DNA of 64,000 bases from Candidatus Methylopumilus rimovensis. Its GTDB lineage: Bacteria; Pseudomonadota; Gammaproteobacteria; Burkholderiales; Methylophilaceae. Below are positions 21,575 through 31,882 of this stretch, piece by piece. The stretch covers positions 124,001-188,000 of the forward strand of contig NZ_CP040986.1 in the NCBI RefSeq assembly GCF_006364615.1, given 5' to 3'. The notes beneath the pieces were generated by a model. That model was not told the origin of the DNA. It did not search any database and worked only from the letters and a program-made list of their open reading frames with translations. Both the position numbers and the translations under genes were made by a program. Each line of letters begins with the position of its first letter. Position 1 is the stretch's first letter.

Positions 21575-21582
<8 letters not shown>
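20596..21582 (+). CDS. trpD: Anthranilate phosphoribosyltransferase
   Basis: TrpD attaches the phosphoribosyl group of PRPP to anthranilate. The 328-residue protein contains [16 protein letters not shown] (PRPP site), [47 protein letters not shown] and the [12 protein letters not shown] motif. The loss of a few N-terminal residues relative to the usual 340 is within family range. It overlaps both neighbours by the same 8-base junction (20596-20603 and 21575-21582). Confidence 0.97.
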
Positions 21583-23370
<1,788 letters not shown>

Positions 23371-23383
23371 ATTTGGATGATCA

Positions 23384-23926
23384 ATGAAAGTTATTACTGA
23401 AGAATATAGAAAGTTACAGCAAGAATTACATCAGAATCCAAATTATGGTGTTGCGTCACTTCAGTTCGCACCGATTGTTGCAAATATTATTAAAGATCTC
23501 AATGTTGAATCATTGAGTGATTATGGCGCTGGGAAAAAGAATTTATTAAAGGGCTTGACTGAGCTCGGAATTAAGTTAAAAGTTTATTTACCTTATGATC
23601 CAGCTTTTCCTGAATATGGCGAAGCTAAGGCGGCTGATTTAGTTTGCTGTATCGATGTTTTAGAGCATATTGAGCCCGATCTTATTGATAATGTCATCCA
23701 AGATTTGGCAAACATTACTAGTAAATTCGGCTTCTTCTCTGTTCATATGGGCCCAGCAGTTAAAGTATTAGCAGATGGAAGAAATGCCCATTTAATTCAG
23801 AAACCAAGTTCTTGGTGGTTAGAAAAACTCATTAAATATTTTGAAGTATTACATTTGCAAACACATGGAGTCATGGGGCATGGGTTTTGGGTTGCTGTGA
23901 AACCTAAAGAAAAAATTAATTTGTAA
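23384..23926 (+). CDS. Small class I SAM-methyltransferase-like protein
   Basis: The 180-residue cytoplasmic protein has a degenerate methyltransferase motif I, LSDYGAGKKNLLKGL at about 45-60, a likely motif IV CCIDVLEHIEP, and a later HLIQKPSSWWLEKL block. The substrate cannot be told from sequence. From memory, proteins with this DYGAGKxxL start and the LIQKPSSWW-type segment occur in bacteriophages and in marine and freshwater bacteria, often beside glycosyltransferases. Here it follows hemB by 13 bases and overlaps the opposing unknown gene by 11 bases. A role in modifying a glycan or small molecule is possible but unproven. Confidence 0.7.
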   Translation: MKVITEEYRKLQQELHQNPNYGVASLQFAPIVANIIKDLNVESLSDYGAGKKNLLKGLTELGIKLKVYLPYDPAFPEYGEAKAADLVCCIDVLEHIEPDLIDNVIQDLANITSKFGFFSVHMGPAVKVLADGRNAHLIQKPSSWWLEKLIKYFEVLHLQTHGVMGHGFWVAVKPKEKINL

Positions 23927-24491
23927 GAAGTTTTTCAGTTTCTTCAATTGATGCTTTGGATTTATTTATTTTTAAATCATCCACGTGATAGATTAAAAGT
24001 TCAATAGGCCCCATCGAGCCTTCAAGGGTTAATACCGGAATCATTTTTTTATCTTGCATGGGGTCTTTAGTTCGCGATTTGCGATCGCGCGTTTCGTATG
24101 CGATATTGTGATTTAGCAAAAAAAATTCAACTTCTTTCATGGAGTCAGCATAGAGCTGAATATGAAGTGTCGGATATCGGCCCGCTGTCCCATCTAATGC
24201 AGCACCGGTTAAATGTGGATTAAAAGCAATTAATTTTTTCATGAGGCTAAGTGCTTCAAGCCTTAATACTTTAAGACGCGCTTCATGTTCTTCATCAAAA
24301 TAGATCGCTTGATGCTCTTTGATTGCATCATTGATTTCATCATTTGAAGGTAGCGCATCCCCATCATTAAGCCCAAAAAATTTAGCGGCTTTACGTTTTG
24401 CAAATGCGTAATCGCTAATACCTTCTTCAGCCATCATTTGAGCAGCTTTATGTGCCACTTGGAATCGTAGGTGTTTACTTTGTCTTGCCAT
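23916..24491 (-). CDS. Conserved betaproteobacterial protein of unknown function
   Basis: A 191-residue soluble protein if read from the ATG at 24491 (MARQSKHLR...); an in-frame ATG 9 bases earlier adds three residues. I recognise the family by its N-terminal MAR.SKHLR..VA..AA.MMAEEGI.DYAFAKRKAA..FG segment and the central NPHLTGAALDGTAGRYP stretch, which recur in Betaproteobacteria next to cell-wall or housekeeping genes. Some genomes label it UDP-N-acetylmuramate-alanine ligase, but no Mur-ligase P-loop is present. The G-D-G region followed by LHIQLYADSMKEVEFFL is reminiscent of nucleotidyltransferase folds; this is speculation. It lies downstream of mrcA (24 bases) in the same direction. 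Confidence 0.75.
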   Translation of the reverse strand: MARQSKHLRFQVAHKAAQMMAEEGISDYAFAKRKAAKFFGLNDGDALPSNDEINDAIKEHQAIYFDEEHEARLKVLRLEALSLMKKLIAFNPHLTGAALDGTAGRYPTLHIQLYADSMKEVEFFLLNHNIAYETRDRKSRTKDPMQDKKMIPVLTLEGSMGPIELLIYHVDDLKINKSKASIEETEKLLTN

Positions 24492-24514
24492 ATGAAACAC
24501 TTTTTTTTAAAAAA

Positions 24515-26797
24515 TTAATTGAGAAGTTGGATCTCATTATGCGGTGGAAACTCTGAATAGAAATATTCATTCACACCTTCTTCATTCTCATTTGCAGGGG
24601 TACCTGTATCCGGTTTAACTTTTTGAATGATGACACCATCAGGCATGTTGTAATTTTGAACAGGTGAATCTTTTAATGCCGTTTGCATATATCTAATCCA
24701 AATAGGCAATGCAGCCTGAGAGCCAGTCTCATCCTTACCGAGCGTTTTAGGTTGGTCGAATCCAATCCATGCAATAGCGACTTGAGAAGGCGTAAACCCT
24801 GCAAACCATGCGTCCACTTGATTGTTGGTTGTTCCCGTTTTACCTGCGATATCTGAGCGACCTAATGCTTTAGCTTTTTGAGCTGTCCCTTTGTTTACAA
24901 CGTCTTGTAGGAGTGTTGTCATAATAAATGCGTTTCGTGGGTCAATGATGCGAGGCGTTTCTTCATTTTGAAACATTGCATTCGTTTGATCGATGACTTT
25001 ACCTTGACTATCCACCATCTTTTCAATGAGGTAAGGTTTTTTAAGGTAGCCACCATTCGCGAATACTCCATAAGCGGTGACCATTTCCATGAGTGTGGCA
25101 GAACCAACTCCTAAAGCCATCGATAAGTATGCTGGGTGATTGGCAGGATCAAAACCAAAACGAGTCGCATAGTCTTGAGCATAAGCAGGACCAATCGCTT
25201 TTAAAACGCGAATAGCGACCAAGTTTTTAGATTTAGCCAAACCATTTCTAAGTCTGATATGACCATCAAAATCTCCGTCATAGTTTTGTGGATCCCAGTC
25301 CATACCACTTCCTGTTTCCGCTGCGGAGAAATGAAGAGGTGCATCATTGACGATCGTTGCAGGGGTAATCCCTTTTTCTAATGCTGCAGAATAAATGAAA
25401 GGTTTAAAGGTGGAACCAGGCTGACGTTTTGCTTGAGTGACGTGATTATATTTATTTCTATTAAAATCAAAACCACCTACTAACGCTGTAATGGCACCTG
25501 TTTGTGGATCCATTGAAACTAAAGAAGCCTCGACTTTAGGGAGTTGCACCACTTCCCATTGTTTATTTTTTTGAATGACACGAATCACAGCACCTGGTTT
25601 GACTTTTCTATTTTTAGGATCTTTGTCGCTCAATGTTTTTTGAATGAGCGCTAAGTTATCTCCTTTAATGTCGACTAAGTCACCTTTTTTAGTGAAGGCT
25701 TGCACGTATTTGGCATCAGCTTTTATGACGACTGCCGGAATAAATCCGTTATATTCTTCAAGTCCATCAAGTATGTCGACGATCTTAGTTTTTTGATCTT
25801 CAAATTTTTTACCTTCTAAATCGATGTTTTTTTCTGGGCCTCGATATTCGTGACGACGATCGTAATCTAAGATACCTCTTAATACCGCTTCATTAGCTGC
25901 CTCTTGATTCGCTTTTTTAATGGTGGTGTAGACTTTGATGCCGCTCGTATAGATATCCTCTTGATACTGATCGTAGAGTGTTTGTCTTACCATTTCAGAT
26001 GCATGATCAGCCATCAAGTCTCTGGATTGTCGTGATTCCTTGAAATGAAGTGTTTGACTCATCGCTTCTTCAAAAGCCTTTTGATCAATAAATTCATAAC
26101 GCAACATATTTTTTAAGACTTCACGTTGACGTTGAATGGCGCGTTTTGGATTGGTGAATGGATTGTAATTAGAAGGTGCTTTAGGAAGGCCTGCTAAAAG
26201 TGCACATTCAGCTAAAGTCAGTTTTTCTAAGGGTTTGCCATAATAGACAAGGGCGGCTGCACCAAAACCGTAGGCTCTTTGACCCAAATAAATTTGGTTA
26301 ATATAAAGCTCTAAAATTTGATCTTTATTTAAATTTTTTTCAATCTTATAAGAGAGAAAAACTTCACTAATTTTTCGTCTTAAAGTTTTATCAGAGGACA
26401 GAAAAAAATTACGTGCGACTTGCATCGTGATCGTACTTGCCCCTTCATGAGAAGCACCCGCTAAATTTTTCACAATGGCTCGACCGACACCTACAGCATC
26501 GACCCCTTTGTGTTGATAAAAACGACGGTCTTCAATGGCCAAAATAGCGTTCTTCATTTTTTTAGACACATGTTGAATTTTAATGAAAGCACGGCGTTCT
26601 TCTCCAAATTCAGCCATGAGAAAACCATCCGAGCTATAAACTCTTAAAGGTAATTTAGGACGATATTCTGTCAATGATTCAAGCGAGGGTAATGAGGGAA
26701 TGACAAGCGCTATGGTTAAAGCAATTAAGGCTCCAATCGCACATAAGCTTACGAAAAACCACAACAAGAGGCTTTTAAAGAAGGTGGGTTTTGCCAT
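24515..26797 (-). CDS. mrcA: Bifunctional penicillin-binding protein 1A
   Basis: PBP1A polymerises and cross-links peptidoglycan in the periplasm while anchored to the inner membrane. The 760-residue protein has one N-terminal membrane helix (about 10-35) and a GT51 domain with EDRRFYQHKGVD (catalytic Glu) and GASTITMQVARN. An OB-like insert of about 100 residues follows, then a transpeptidase domain with STFK in QPGSTFKPF, SKN in LAKSKNLVA and KTGTT in AGKTGTTNNQ. Length fits proteobacterial PBP1A (750-850). It is divergent from aroK. In many Betaproteobacteria pilMNOPQ genes separate mrcA from aroK; none are here. Confidence 0.97.
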   Translation of the reverse strand: MAKPTFFKSLLLWFFVSLCAIGALIALTIALVIPSLPSLESLTEYRPKLPLRVYSSDGFLMAEFGEERRAFIKIQHVSKKMKNAILAIEDRRFYQHKGVDAVGVGRAIVKNLAGASHEGASTITMQVARNFFLSSDKTLRRKISEVFLSYKIEKNLNKDQILELYINQIYLGQRAYGFGAAALVYYGKPLEKLTLAECALLAGLPKAPSNYNPFTNPKRAIQRQREVLKNMLRYEFIDQKAFEEAMSQTLHFKESRQSRDLMADHASEMVRQTLYDQYQEDIYTSGIKVYTTIKKANQEAANEAVLRGILDYDRRHEYRGPEKNIDLEGKKFEDQKTKIVDILDGLEEYNGFIPAVVIKADAKYVQAFTKKGDLVDIKGDNLALIQKTLSDKDPKNRKVKPGAVIRVIQKNKQWEVVQLPKVEASLVSMDPQTGAITALVGGFDFNRNKYNHVTQAKRQPGSTFKPFIYSAALEKGITPATIVNDAPLHFSAAETGSGMDWDPQNYDGDFDGHIRLRNGLAKSKNLVAIRVLKAIGPAYAQDYATRFGFDPANHPAYLSMALGVGSATLMEMVTAYGVFANGGYLKKPYLIEKMVDSQGKVIDQTNAMFQNEETPRIIDPRNAFIMTTLLQDVVNKGTAQKAKALGRSDIAGKTGTTNNQVDAWFAGFTPSQVAIAWIGFDQPKTLGKDETGSQAALPIWIRYMQTALKDSPVQNYNMPDGVIIQKVKPDTGTPANENEEGVNEYFYSEFPPHNEIQLLN

Positions 26798-26936
26798 AAG
26801 TAAAATGAATAATGACTTTGATTTTTATTGAACCCACATTATAAAAGGTGTTGAGGATTATTTGTAAGCAATTCGAGCCATTACCTTATTAATCCCTTAA
26901 AATAATGAGTATTCTTGAATATAAAGCTAGTTCGTC

Positions 26937-27452
26937 ATGGCAACGATTAATGACAATATTTTTTTTGTAGGACTCATGGGCGCTGGAAAAACGACCATAG
27001 GTAAATTGTTAGCCAAAAAACTCAAAAAAACTTTTTATGACACTGATCATGAAATTGAAAAAAAATTAGGCGTTAAAGTGTCCGTGATTTTTGAGCTTGA
27101 AGGTGAAGAAGGTTTTCGTAAAAGAGAAACACAGATGATTGATGAGTTGACGAACAAAAAAGATATCATCTTAGCCACAGGTGGCGGTGCCGTATTAAGC
27201 GAGGAAAATAGACGTCTACTTAAAGAAAGAGGTAAGGTGATTTATTTGAATGCCAAGCCACAGCATTTGGCGAAACGCATGGCTTTTGATAAAGATCGAC
27301 CGCTTTTACAACAAGGCAATATGTTAGATACTTTAAATAATCTCTATCAACAAAGACATCCCTTGTATTTGGGGGTTTCATCATTTGTGGTGGACACAGG
27401 CCAACAAAAAACACAAACGATTATTCATAAAATTGAGGCGCTGCTAAGATAA
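26937..27452 (+). CDS. aroK: Shikimate kinase
   Basis: AroK phosphorylates shikimate on the way to chorismate. The 171-residue protein has the P-loop GLMGAGKTT at residues 12-20, the DTDHEIE shikimate-site motif, FR..E, and ATGGGAVL. The KDRPLL lid motif and the C-terminal R residues follow. It lies 4 bases upstream of aroB, the common aroK-aroB pair. Its product pool supplies the trpEGDC operon found upstream in the window. Confidence 0.97.
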   Translation: MATINDNIFFVGLMGAGKTTIGKLLAKKLKKTFYDTDHEIEKKLGVKVSVIFELEGEEGFRKRETQMIDELTNKKDIILATGGGAVLSEENRRLLKERGKVIYLNAKPQHLAKRMAFDKDRPLLQQGNMLDTLNNLYQQRHPLYLGVSSFVVDTGQQKTQTIIHKIEALLR

Positions 27453-27456
27453 GTTC

Positions 27457-28545
27457 ATGCAAACCATTCATATTCAATTAGAGGATCGATCTTATCCGAT
27501 TTATATTGGAGAAGGATTGTTGTCTCAAATCAAATTGATTGAGTCACATTTAAAACAGAAACATGTGGCGATTGTGACGAATACGACGGTCGCCCCTTTG
27601 TATCTTGATCCCTTATTACATGGCTTAAAACAACATGGTATTAAAGCGTTTCCAATTATCTTGCCTGATGGGGAAGTATATAAAAATCAAGAGACTTTAA
27701 ATCTTATCTATGATGCACTTCTAAAAGAAAAATGTGAACGCACTACAACACTCATTGCATTAGGTGGCGGTGTGATAGGGGACATGACAGGTTATGCCGC
27801 TGCGACTTATTTAAGGGGTGTACCTTTTATTCAAATACCCACCACACTTTTATCACAAGTCGATTCATCTGTCGGCGGTAAAACAGGTATTAATCATCCT
27901 TTGGGTAAAAACATGATTGGTGCTTTTTATCAGCCACAATGCGTGATTGCGGATATTGATACTTTTAAAACATTGCCTCAACGAGAATTTTCTGCAGGTA
28001 TGGCAGAGGTTATTAAATATGGACTGATTCGTGATGAAGCTTTTTTTGATTGGCTTGAAAAAAATATTGAAGGCCTTATGAAATTAAATCCGTCCCTTTT
28101 GATTGAAGCGATCAAACGCTCATGTCAAAACAAAGCAGATGTGGTGGAGATGGACGAACATGAATCAGGTGTTCGAGCAACACTTAATCTCGGCCACACT
28201 TTTGGACACGCGATTGAAAATGCGATGGGCTATGGTGTTTGGCTTCATGGCGAGGCAGTTGCGGCAGGCATGGTCATGGCAGCTCACCTATCCAAACTGA
28301 TGGGCTGGTTAAAAGATAATGAATTTAATCGTATCGTTAAACTTTTAAAAGAAGCCAAGCTTCCGATTGATCCTCCAAACATGAGTGAAGATCAATATTT
28401 GAAACTTATGAGCATGGATAAAAAAGTTGTCGATGGAAAAATTAGACTGGTGCTTCAAAAAGGGATCGGCGATTCTTGTATCACGAGTGATTACAACCCA
28501 AATCATTTAAAGACTACATTAAATACACAAAAATTTTCGGCATGA
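27457..28545 (+). CDS. aroB: 3-dehydroquinate synthase
   Basis: AroB converts DAHP to 3-dehydroquinate using NAD and a divalent metal. The 362-residue protein has LPDGEVYKN, the NAD-binding [21 protein letters not shown], the [22 protein letters not shown] block, and metal ligands in AEVIKYG and [11 protein letters not shown] (His) with [10 protein letters not shown]. Length is usual. Its stop overlaps the dgt start by 4 bases. Confidence 0.97.
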   Translation: MQTIHIQLEDRSYPIYIGEGLLSQIKLIESHLKQKHVAIVTNTTVAPLYLDPLLHGLKQHGIKAFPIILPDGEVYKNQETLNLIYDALLKEKCERTTTLIALGGGVIGDMTGYAAATYLRGVPFIQIPTTLLSQVDSSVGGKTGINHPLGKNMIGAFYQPQCVIADIDTFKTLPQREFSAGMAEVIKYGLIRDEAFFDWLEKNIEGLMKLNPSLLIEAIKRSCQNKADVVEMDEHESGVRATLNLGHTFGHAIENAMGYGVWLHGEAVAAGMVMAAHLSKLMGWLKDNEFNRIVKLLKEAKLPIDPPNMSEDQYLKLMSMDKKVVDGKIRLVLQKGIGDSCITSDYNPNHLKTTLNTQKFSA

Positions 28546-29648
28546 TGAAGTTAGCACCTTATGCCGCACATCCAGAACAATCACGCGGCCGACGTTTTAA
28601 AGAAGAAGCCTCAACTTTAAGAAATGATTTTCAGCGGGATCGTGATCGTGTAATTCACTCGACTGCTTTTAGACGGCTTGAATATAAGACGCAAGTATTC
28701 GTGAATCACGAAGGTGATTTATTTAGAACGCGTCTCACTCATAGTTTAGAAGTCGCGCAAATTGCAAGAAGTATTGCGCGCACTTTAAACCTCCATGAAG
28801 ACTTAGCAGAAGCGATTGCCTTAGCCCATGATTTAGGTCACACCCCTTTCGGTCACGCAGGACAAGATGCGTTAAATCGTTGCATGAAAGATTATGGTGG
28901 ATTTGAACATAACCTTCAGTCACTTCGCGTCGTCGATCTTTTAGAGCAAAGGTATGCAGCATTTGATGGGCTTAATCTCACCTTTGAAACAAGAGAAGGC
29001 ATTTTGAAGCACTGTTCTATTAAAAATGCTGAAAAATTGGGCGACGTCGGACTTAGATTTTTGAATAAAACCGAAACAACCTTAGAAGGACAGATTGCTA
29101 ATTTCGCGGATGAGATTGCTTATAACAATCACGATATTGATGATGGCATTCGTTCCGGACTTTTAACGATCGATCAGCTCATGGAGGTTTCCCTTTTTAA
29201 AGAATCCGCATTAAAAGTCAAAACCCTTTATCCTGATTTATCTCCAAAACGATTCGTTCATGAAACGATTCGCCGCATGATCCATAGTTTGGTCGATGAT
29301 TTATGTCGAACGAGCCTCTCATATATAAAGGTATCAAAACCAAAACATGTGGATGAGGTGAGGCTTCATGGCCCCATGATCGACTTTTCAACTGACATGG
29401 CAGAAAAACAGCTAGAGCTTAAACAATTCTTAAGAAAGTCTTTATATCTCCATCCTAAGGTCACGATAATGACAGATAAGGCTACCAAGACGATTGAAGG
29501 CTTATTTAAGGTCTATATGGATGATTTAAGTCTTATTCCTTCAGACTACCAATCGATCGGTCGAGAGGAAAAACCAAGAGTGATTGCGGACTATATTGCC
29601 GGTATGACGGATCGTTATGCGATTCGTGAGTTTGAAAAGTTGTTATAA
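28542..29648 (+). CDS. dgt: dGTPase-like HD-domain triphosphohydrolase
   Basis: This enzyme family hydrolyses dNTPs to deoxynucleosides and triphosphate, tuning dNTP pools. The 368-residue protein starts with the family's RGRRF.EE....[46 protein letters not shown]. The HD pair is in [15 protein letters not shown], and the [15 protein letters not shown] helix is also conserved. It is the short type (type 2 / Dgt-like) and not the 505-residue E. coli Dgt. The aroK-aroB-dgt order is common in Betaproteobacteria, where gltB often follows; here a porin gene follows. Confidence 0.94.
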   Translation: MMKLAPYAAHPEQSRGRRFKEEASTLRNDFQRDRDRVIHSTAFRRLEYKTQVFVNHEGDLFRTRLTHSLEVAQIARSIARTLNLHEDLAEAIALAHDLGHTPFGHAGQDALNRCMKDYGGFEHNLQSLRVVDLLEQRYAAFDGLNLTFETREGILKHCSIKNAEKLGDVGLRFLNKTETTLEGQIANFADEIAYNNHDIDDGIRSGLLTIDQLMEVSLFKESALKVKTLYPDLSPKRFVHETIRRMIHSLVDDLCRTSLSYIKVSKPKHVDEVRLHGPMIDFSTDMAEKQLELKQFLRKSLYLHPKVTIMTDKATKTIEGLFKVYMDDLSLIPSDYQSIGREEKPRVIADYIAGMTDRYAIREFEKLL

Positions 29649-29668
29649 ATCAATAAGTTAAAATAATT

Positions 29669-29690
29669 TTGTTGTAAATTTACAACAAAC
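29669..29690. repeat. 22-bp perfect palindrome upstream of the porin gene
   Basis: TTTGTTGTAAA is followed directly by its reverse complement TTTACAACAAA. It begins 20 bases after the dgt stop and lies about 35-55 bases upstream of the proposed porin -35 element. With no loop and no T tract it looks more like a binding site for a dimeric regulator than a terminator. No regulator is identified. Confidence 0.6.
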
Positions 29691-29723
29691 CAACATAAAT
29701 GTCGCAAAAAACACTAAAAAAAC

Positions 29724-29753
29724 TTGCGATCGCCCAGTTTGATAGCTCATAAT
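29724..29753 (+). promoter_or_regulatory. Proposed sigma-70 promoter of the porin gene
   Basis: TTGCGA (29724-29729) and CATAAT (29748-29753) are separated by 18 bases. Transcription would start near 29760 and give a leader of about 90 bases, which contains the inverted repeats at 29790-29826. This is a consensus reading, not an experiment. Confidence 0.5.
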
Positions 29754-29789
29754 TCACTTAACCTTCTTAATGAAGCTTTTATTCATTGG

Positions 29790-29826
29790 GAAAGTTCGCG
29801 AACTTTCTCATCAAGCAATTGATGAG
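29790..29826 (+). promoter_or_regulatory. Structured 5' leader of the porin mRNA (palindrome plus GNRA-loop hairpin)
   Basis: Two inverted repeats lie end to end. GAAAGTTCG/CGAACTTTC (29790-29807) is an 18-bp perfect palindrome. CTCATCAA-GCAA-TTGATGAG (29807-29826) folds into an 8-bp stem with a GCAA tetraloop of the stable GNRA class. A strong AGGAGA (29841-29846) follows, 5 bases from the porin ATG. Stable 5' structures of this sort protect mRNAs of abundant outer-membrane proteins in other bacteria; that role here is inferred. Confidence 0.5.
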
Positions 29827-29851
29827 GTTTTAAAAACAATAGGAGAAATAT

Positions 29852-31054
29852 ATGAACAAGAATATTAAATTAGCAGTGGCGGGTGCAATTTTTGCAGCTA
29901 CTTCTGCAGCACAAGCTGGTATTATCATTCCAGCAGGCGATTGGACATTAGACGTAAACGGTAACGTGAACGCATTTGCAATTATGAGCCGCGGAAGTGA
30001 CAATAACGCTATTGTAGGTGGAATTGCACAAAGAAGAGATACTGCTGGTGAGAAATCAGGCCAAGCTATCAATACAGGCTTATTACCAGCATGGTTAGGC
30101 TTTACAGGTACTACACGTCAAAACGACGTAGATGTATCTTTCACAATTTCTATGCAACCAAACGTTTCTGACAACGACACTATGGGCGACGTGCTTGCAC
30201 CATTATTCCGTCAGTCATTCTTAACATTTGGTGATAAATCATGGGGATCATTCAAGCTAGGTAAAGATATTGGTATTTTTGCATCTGATGCTATCTTGAA
30301 CGACATGACATTGCTCGGTGTTGGTGGAGCTGGTGGCGTATCTGGCACTCAAACTACTTTAGGTGGTATCGGTTCTGGCTATATCTATGCAGGATGGAAA
30401 GGTCAAGTGGCTTACACAACACCTAACATGAATGGCTTCCAAGCAACAGTTGGTATCGTGAACCCTAACCAAGGTCTAGTAGGCTCTGGTACAGCATCTG
30501 CTGTAAACAGCTTACACCAAGATCGTTTCGGCCTTGAAGGTAAAGCATCTTACTCATTTACTGGTGACGTAAACGGTAAAATTTGGGTAGGTGGTGCATC
30601 TTATAAAGTTAAACCAACGACTGCAGTTGAATATACCGCAGACGTTTATGACATTGGTGCAAATGTAAATGCTGGTAACTTTGGTTTAACAGGTTATTAC
30701 TACAATGGTGATGGCGTTGGATCATACATGCCACTTCAAAATGGCGCTTCAGCAGCTGGTGTAAAGCGTGATTCAGATGGCGGTTACGTTCAAGCTACAT
30801 ACATATTGCCTACCAAAACTAAAATTGGTCTAGCTTACGGTATATCTAGCTTAGATACGGCAAATGCAGCTGATAATACAGCTACAAGTGGTTTATTATT
30901 TAAAGATAATGAGCGTATTACTCTTGGCGCTTATCACCCACTTACTAAGCACTTAAACTTAGTAGCTGAGTACAACGATATGGAGACTAAAGCTCAAAAT
31001 AACGTTAAGAATGAGTCTCGCTCAGTCTCTCTTGGTGCGATTCTATTCTTCTAA
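29852..31054 (+). CDS. Outer-membrane porin (Gram-negative general porin type)
   Basis: A 400-residue beta-barrel protein with a clear signal peptide (MNKNIKLAVAGAIFAATSAAQA, cut after residue 22 or 23). Alternating beta strands follow, rich in Gly, Asn, Ser and aromatic residues, and the C-terminal strand ends in Phe (VSLGAILFF) as expected for BAM recognition. The SFKLGKDIGIF... and AGWKGQVAYTTPNMNGFQATVGI segments resemble trimeric betaproteobacterial porins. Base use differs from its neighbours, with more C-ending codons such as AAC and GAC, which suggests high expression. It has its own promoter, a structured leader, a strong ribosome-binding site and a clear terminator, so it is a monocistronic, abundant protein. 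Substrate preference cannot be read from sequence. Confidence 0.9.
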   Translation: MNKNIKLAVAGAIFAATSAAQAGIIIPAGDWTLDVNGNVNAFAIMSRGSDNNAIVGGIAQRRDTAGEKSGQAINTGLLPAWLGFTGTTRQNDVDVSFTISMQPNVSDNDTMGDVLAPLFRQSFLTFGDKSWGSFKLGKDIGIFASDAILNDMTLLGVGGAGGVSGTQTTLGGIGSGYIYAGWKGQVAYTTPNMNGFQATVGIVNPNQGLVGSGTASAVNSLHQDRFGLEGKASYSFTGDVNGKIWVGGASYKVKPTTAVEYTADVYDIGANVNAGNFGLTGYYYNGDGVGSYMPLQNGASAAGVKRDSDGGYVQATYILPTKTKIGLAYGISSLDTANAADNTATSGLLFKDNERITLGAYHPLTKHLNLVAEYNDMETKAQNNVKNESRSVSLGAILFF

Positions 31055-31084
31055 GATTAATTTCTTAGTTGTTTAAAGCACTTG

Positions 31085-31113
31085 AAAACGGCAACTTAGG
31101 TTGCCGTTTTTTT
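31085..31113 (+). terminator. Rho-independent terminator of the porin gene
   Basis: AAAACGGCAAC pairs with GTTGCCGTTTT around a TTAG loop, and the T run continues to 31113. It lies 31 bases after the porin stop. Confidence 0.92.
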
Positions 31114-31129
31114 ATTTAAGGAATTTAAA

Positions 31130-31387
31130 TTGAAAATATATATTGTGTTATTTTTAACAGCCCTAAATGTTTCTTGCGCAGCGCTCATGAACCCGCAAGA
31201 GCAACCAGTTAATTTAATTGACGGTAAAGCAAAAATTTATAGTACAAATTGTAGCGGCCTTGCAGAGACTATAGGGACCTGTTACGACAAAGCCAGGAGA
31301 ACATGCAAGGAAGGCTATAACTTGTTGAATGAGGTGCGAGATAGTTCAGGTGTGCATCGTCAGATAAAGTTTCAGTGCAAGGAATGA
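31130..31387 (+). CDS. Small Cys-rich exported protein, possible lipoprotein
   Basis: An 85-residue protein of unknown function using a TTG start preceded by AAGGA. A hydrophobic N-terminus (KIYIVLFLTALNVSC) looks like a signal sequence. Cys16 could be a lipidation site, although Asn at position -3 makes the lipobox weak. The mature part has four cysteines (41, 51, 59, 83) in the pattern C-x9-C-x7-C-x23-C, suggesting two disulfides in the periplasm. The NCSG.....GTCY.KA...C..GY segment recalls small lipoproteins annotated only as hypothetical in other proteobacteria. It is 75 bases beyond the porin and behind the porin terminator, so it may be read by leakage or its own promoter. Confidence 0.65.
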   Translation: MKIYIVLFLTALNVSCAALMNPQEQPVNLIDGKAKIYSTNCSGLAETIGTCYDKARRTCKEGYNLLNEVRDSSGVHRQIKFQCKE

Positions 31388-31435
31388 TAAGACAAGAATA
31401 TATACTTTGAGATGTTTTTTTAAAACATGGAAGAC

Positions 31436-31855
31436 TTATTCGCCAATAATTTTAACGAGCACTCTTTTTTTTCGACGCCCATCAAATTCGCCATAAAAAA
31501 TTTGTTCCCAAGGGCCAAAGTCAAGCTTACCTGAAGATACCGCAATAACAACTTCACGTCCCATAATTTGACGTTTAATATGCGCATCTGCATTATCTTC
31601 ACCTGTATCATTATGGCGATAATTACTTACTGGTTCATGGGGAGCCATTGCCTCTAACCATTTTTTATAGTCGTGATGCAAGCCTGATTCATCATCATTA
31701 ATAAAAACACTTGCCGTAATGTGCATAGCATTTACAAGTATAAGGCCTTCTTTGATGCCGCTTTCAACCAAACATTCTCTTATGTCAGATGTAATATTAG
31801 TAAAGTGCATTCGGGTTGGTGCATTAAACCATAGCTCTTTGCGATAATTTTTCAT
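31436..31855 (-). CDS. YjbQ / UPF0047 family protein
   Basis: A 139-residue single-domain protein of the YjbQ family (secondary thiamine-phosphate synthase-like). Members bind a metal through conserved histidines and show weak thiamine-phosphate synthase activity; the physiological role is unsettled. Visible family motifs are the N-terminal F.NIT.......SGI.EGLILV...[12 protein letters not shown], the [20 protein letters not shown] segment (here [16 protein letters not shown]), and the C-terminal [16 protein letters not shown]. Length is typical (about 138). It lies downstream of the two glycosyltransferase-like genes in the same direction, 27 bases away. Confidence 0.9.
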   Translation of the reverse strand: MKNYRKELWFNAPTRMHFTNITSDIRECLVESGIKEGLILVNAMHITASVFINDDESGLHHDYKKWLEAMAPHEPVSNYRHNDTGEDNADAHIKRQIMGREVVIAVSSGKLDFGPWEQIFYGEFDGRRKKRVLVKIIGE

Positions 31856-31882
31856 AAAAACTCTACCTCACTAAAAAATGTA

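Noticed and set aside
31412-31428. AT-rich inverted repeat ATGTTTT/AAAACAT between the small Cys-rich gene and yjbQ
   Set aside because: Short weak stem with no following T run on either strand; not supportable as a terminator.
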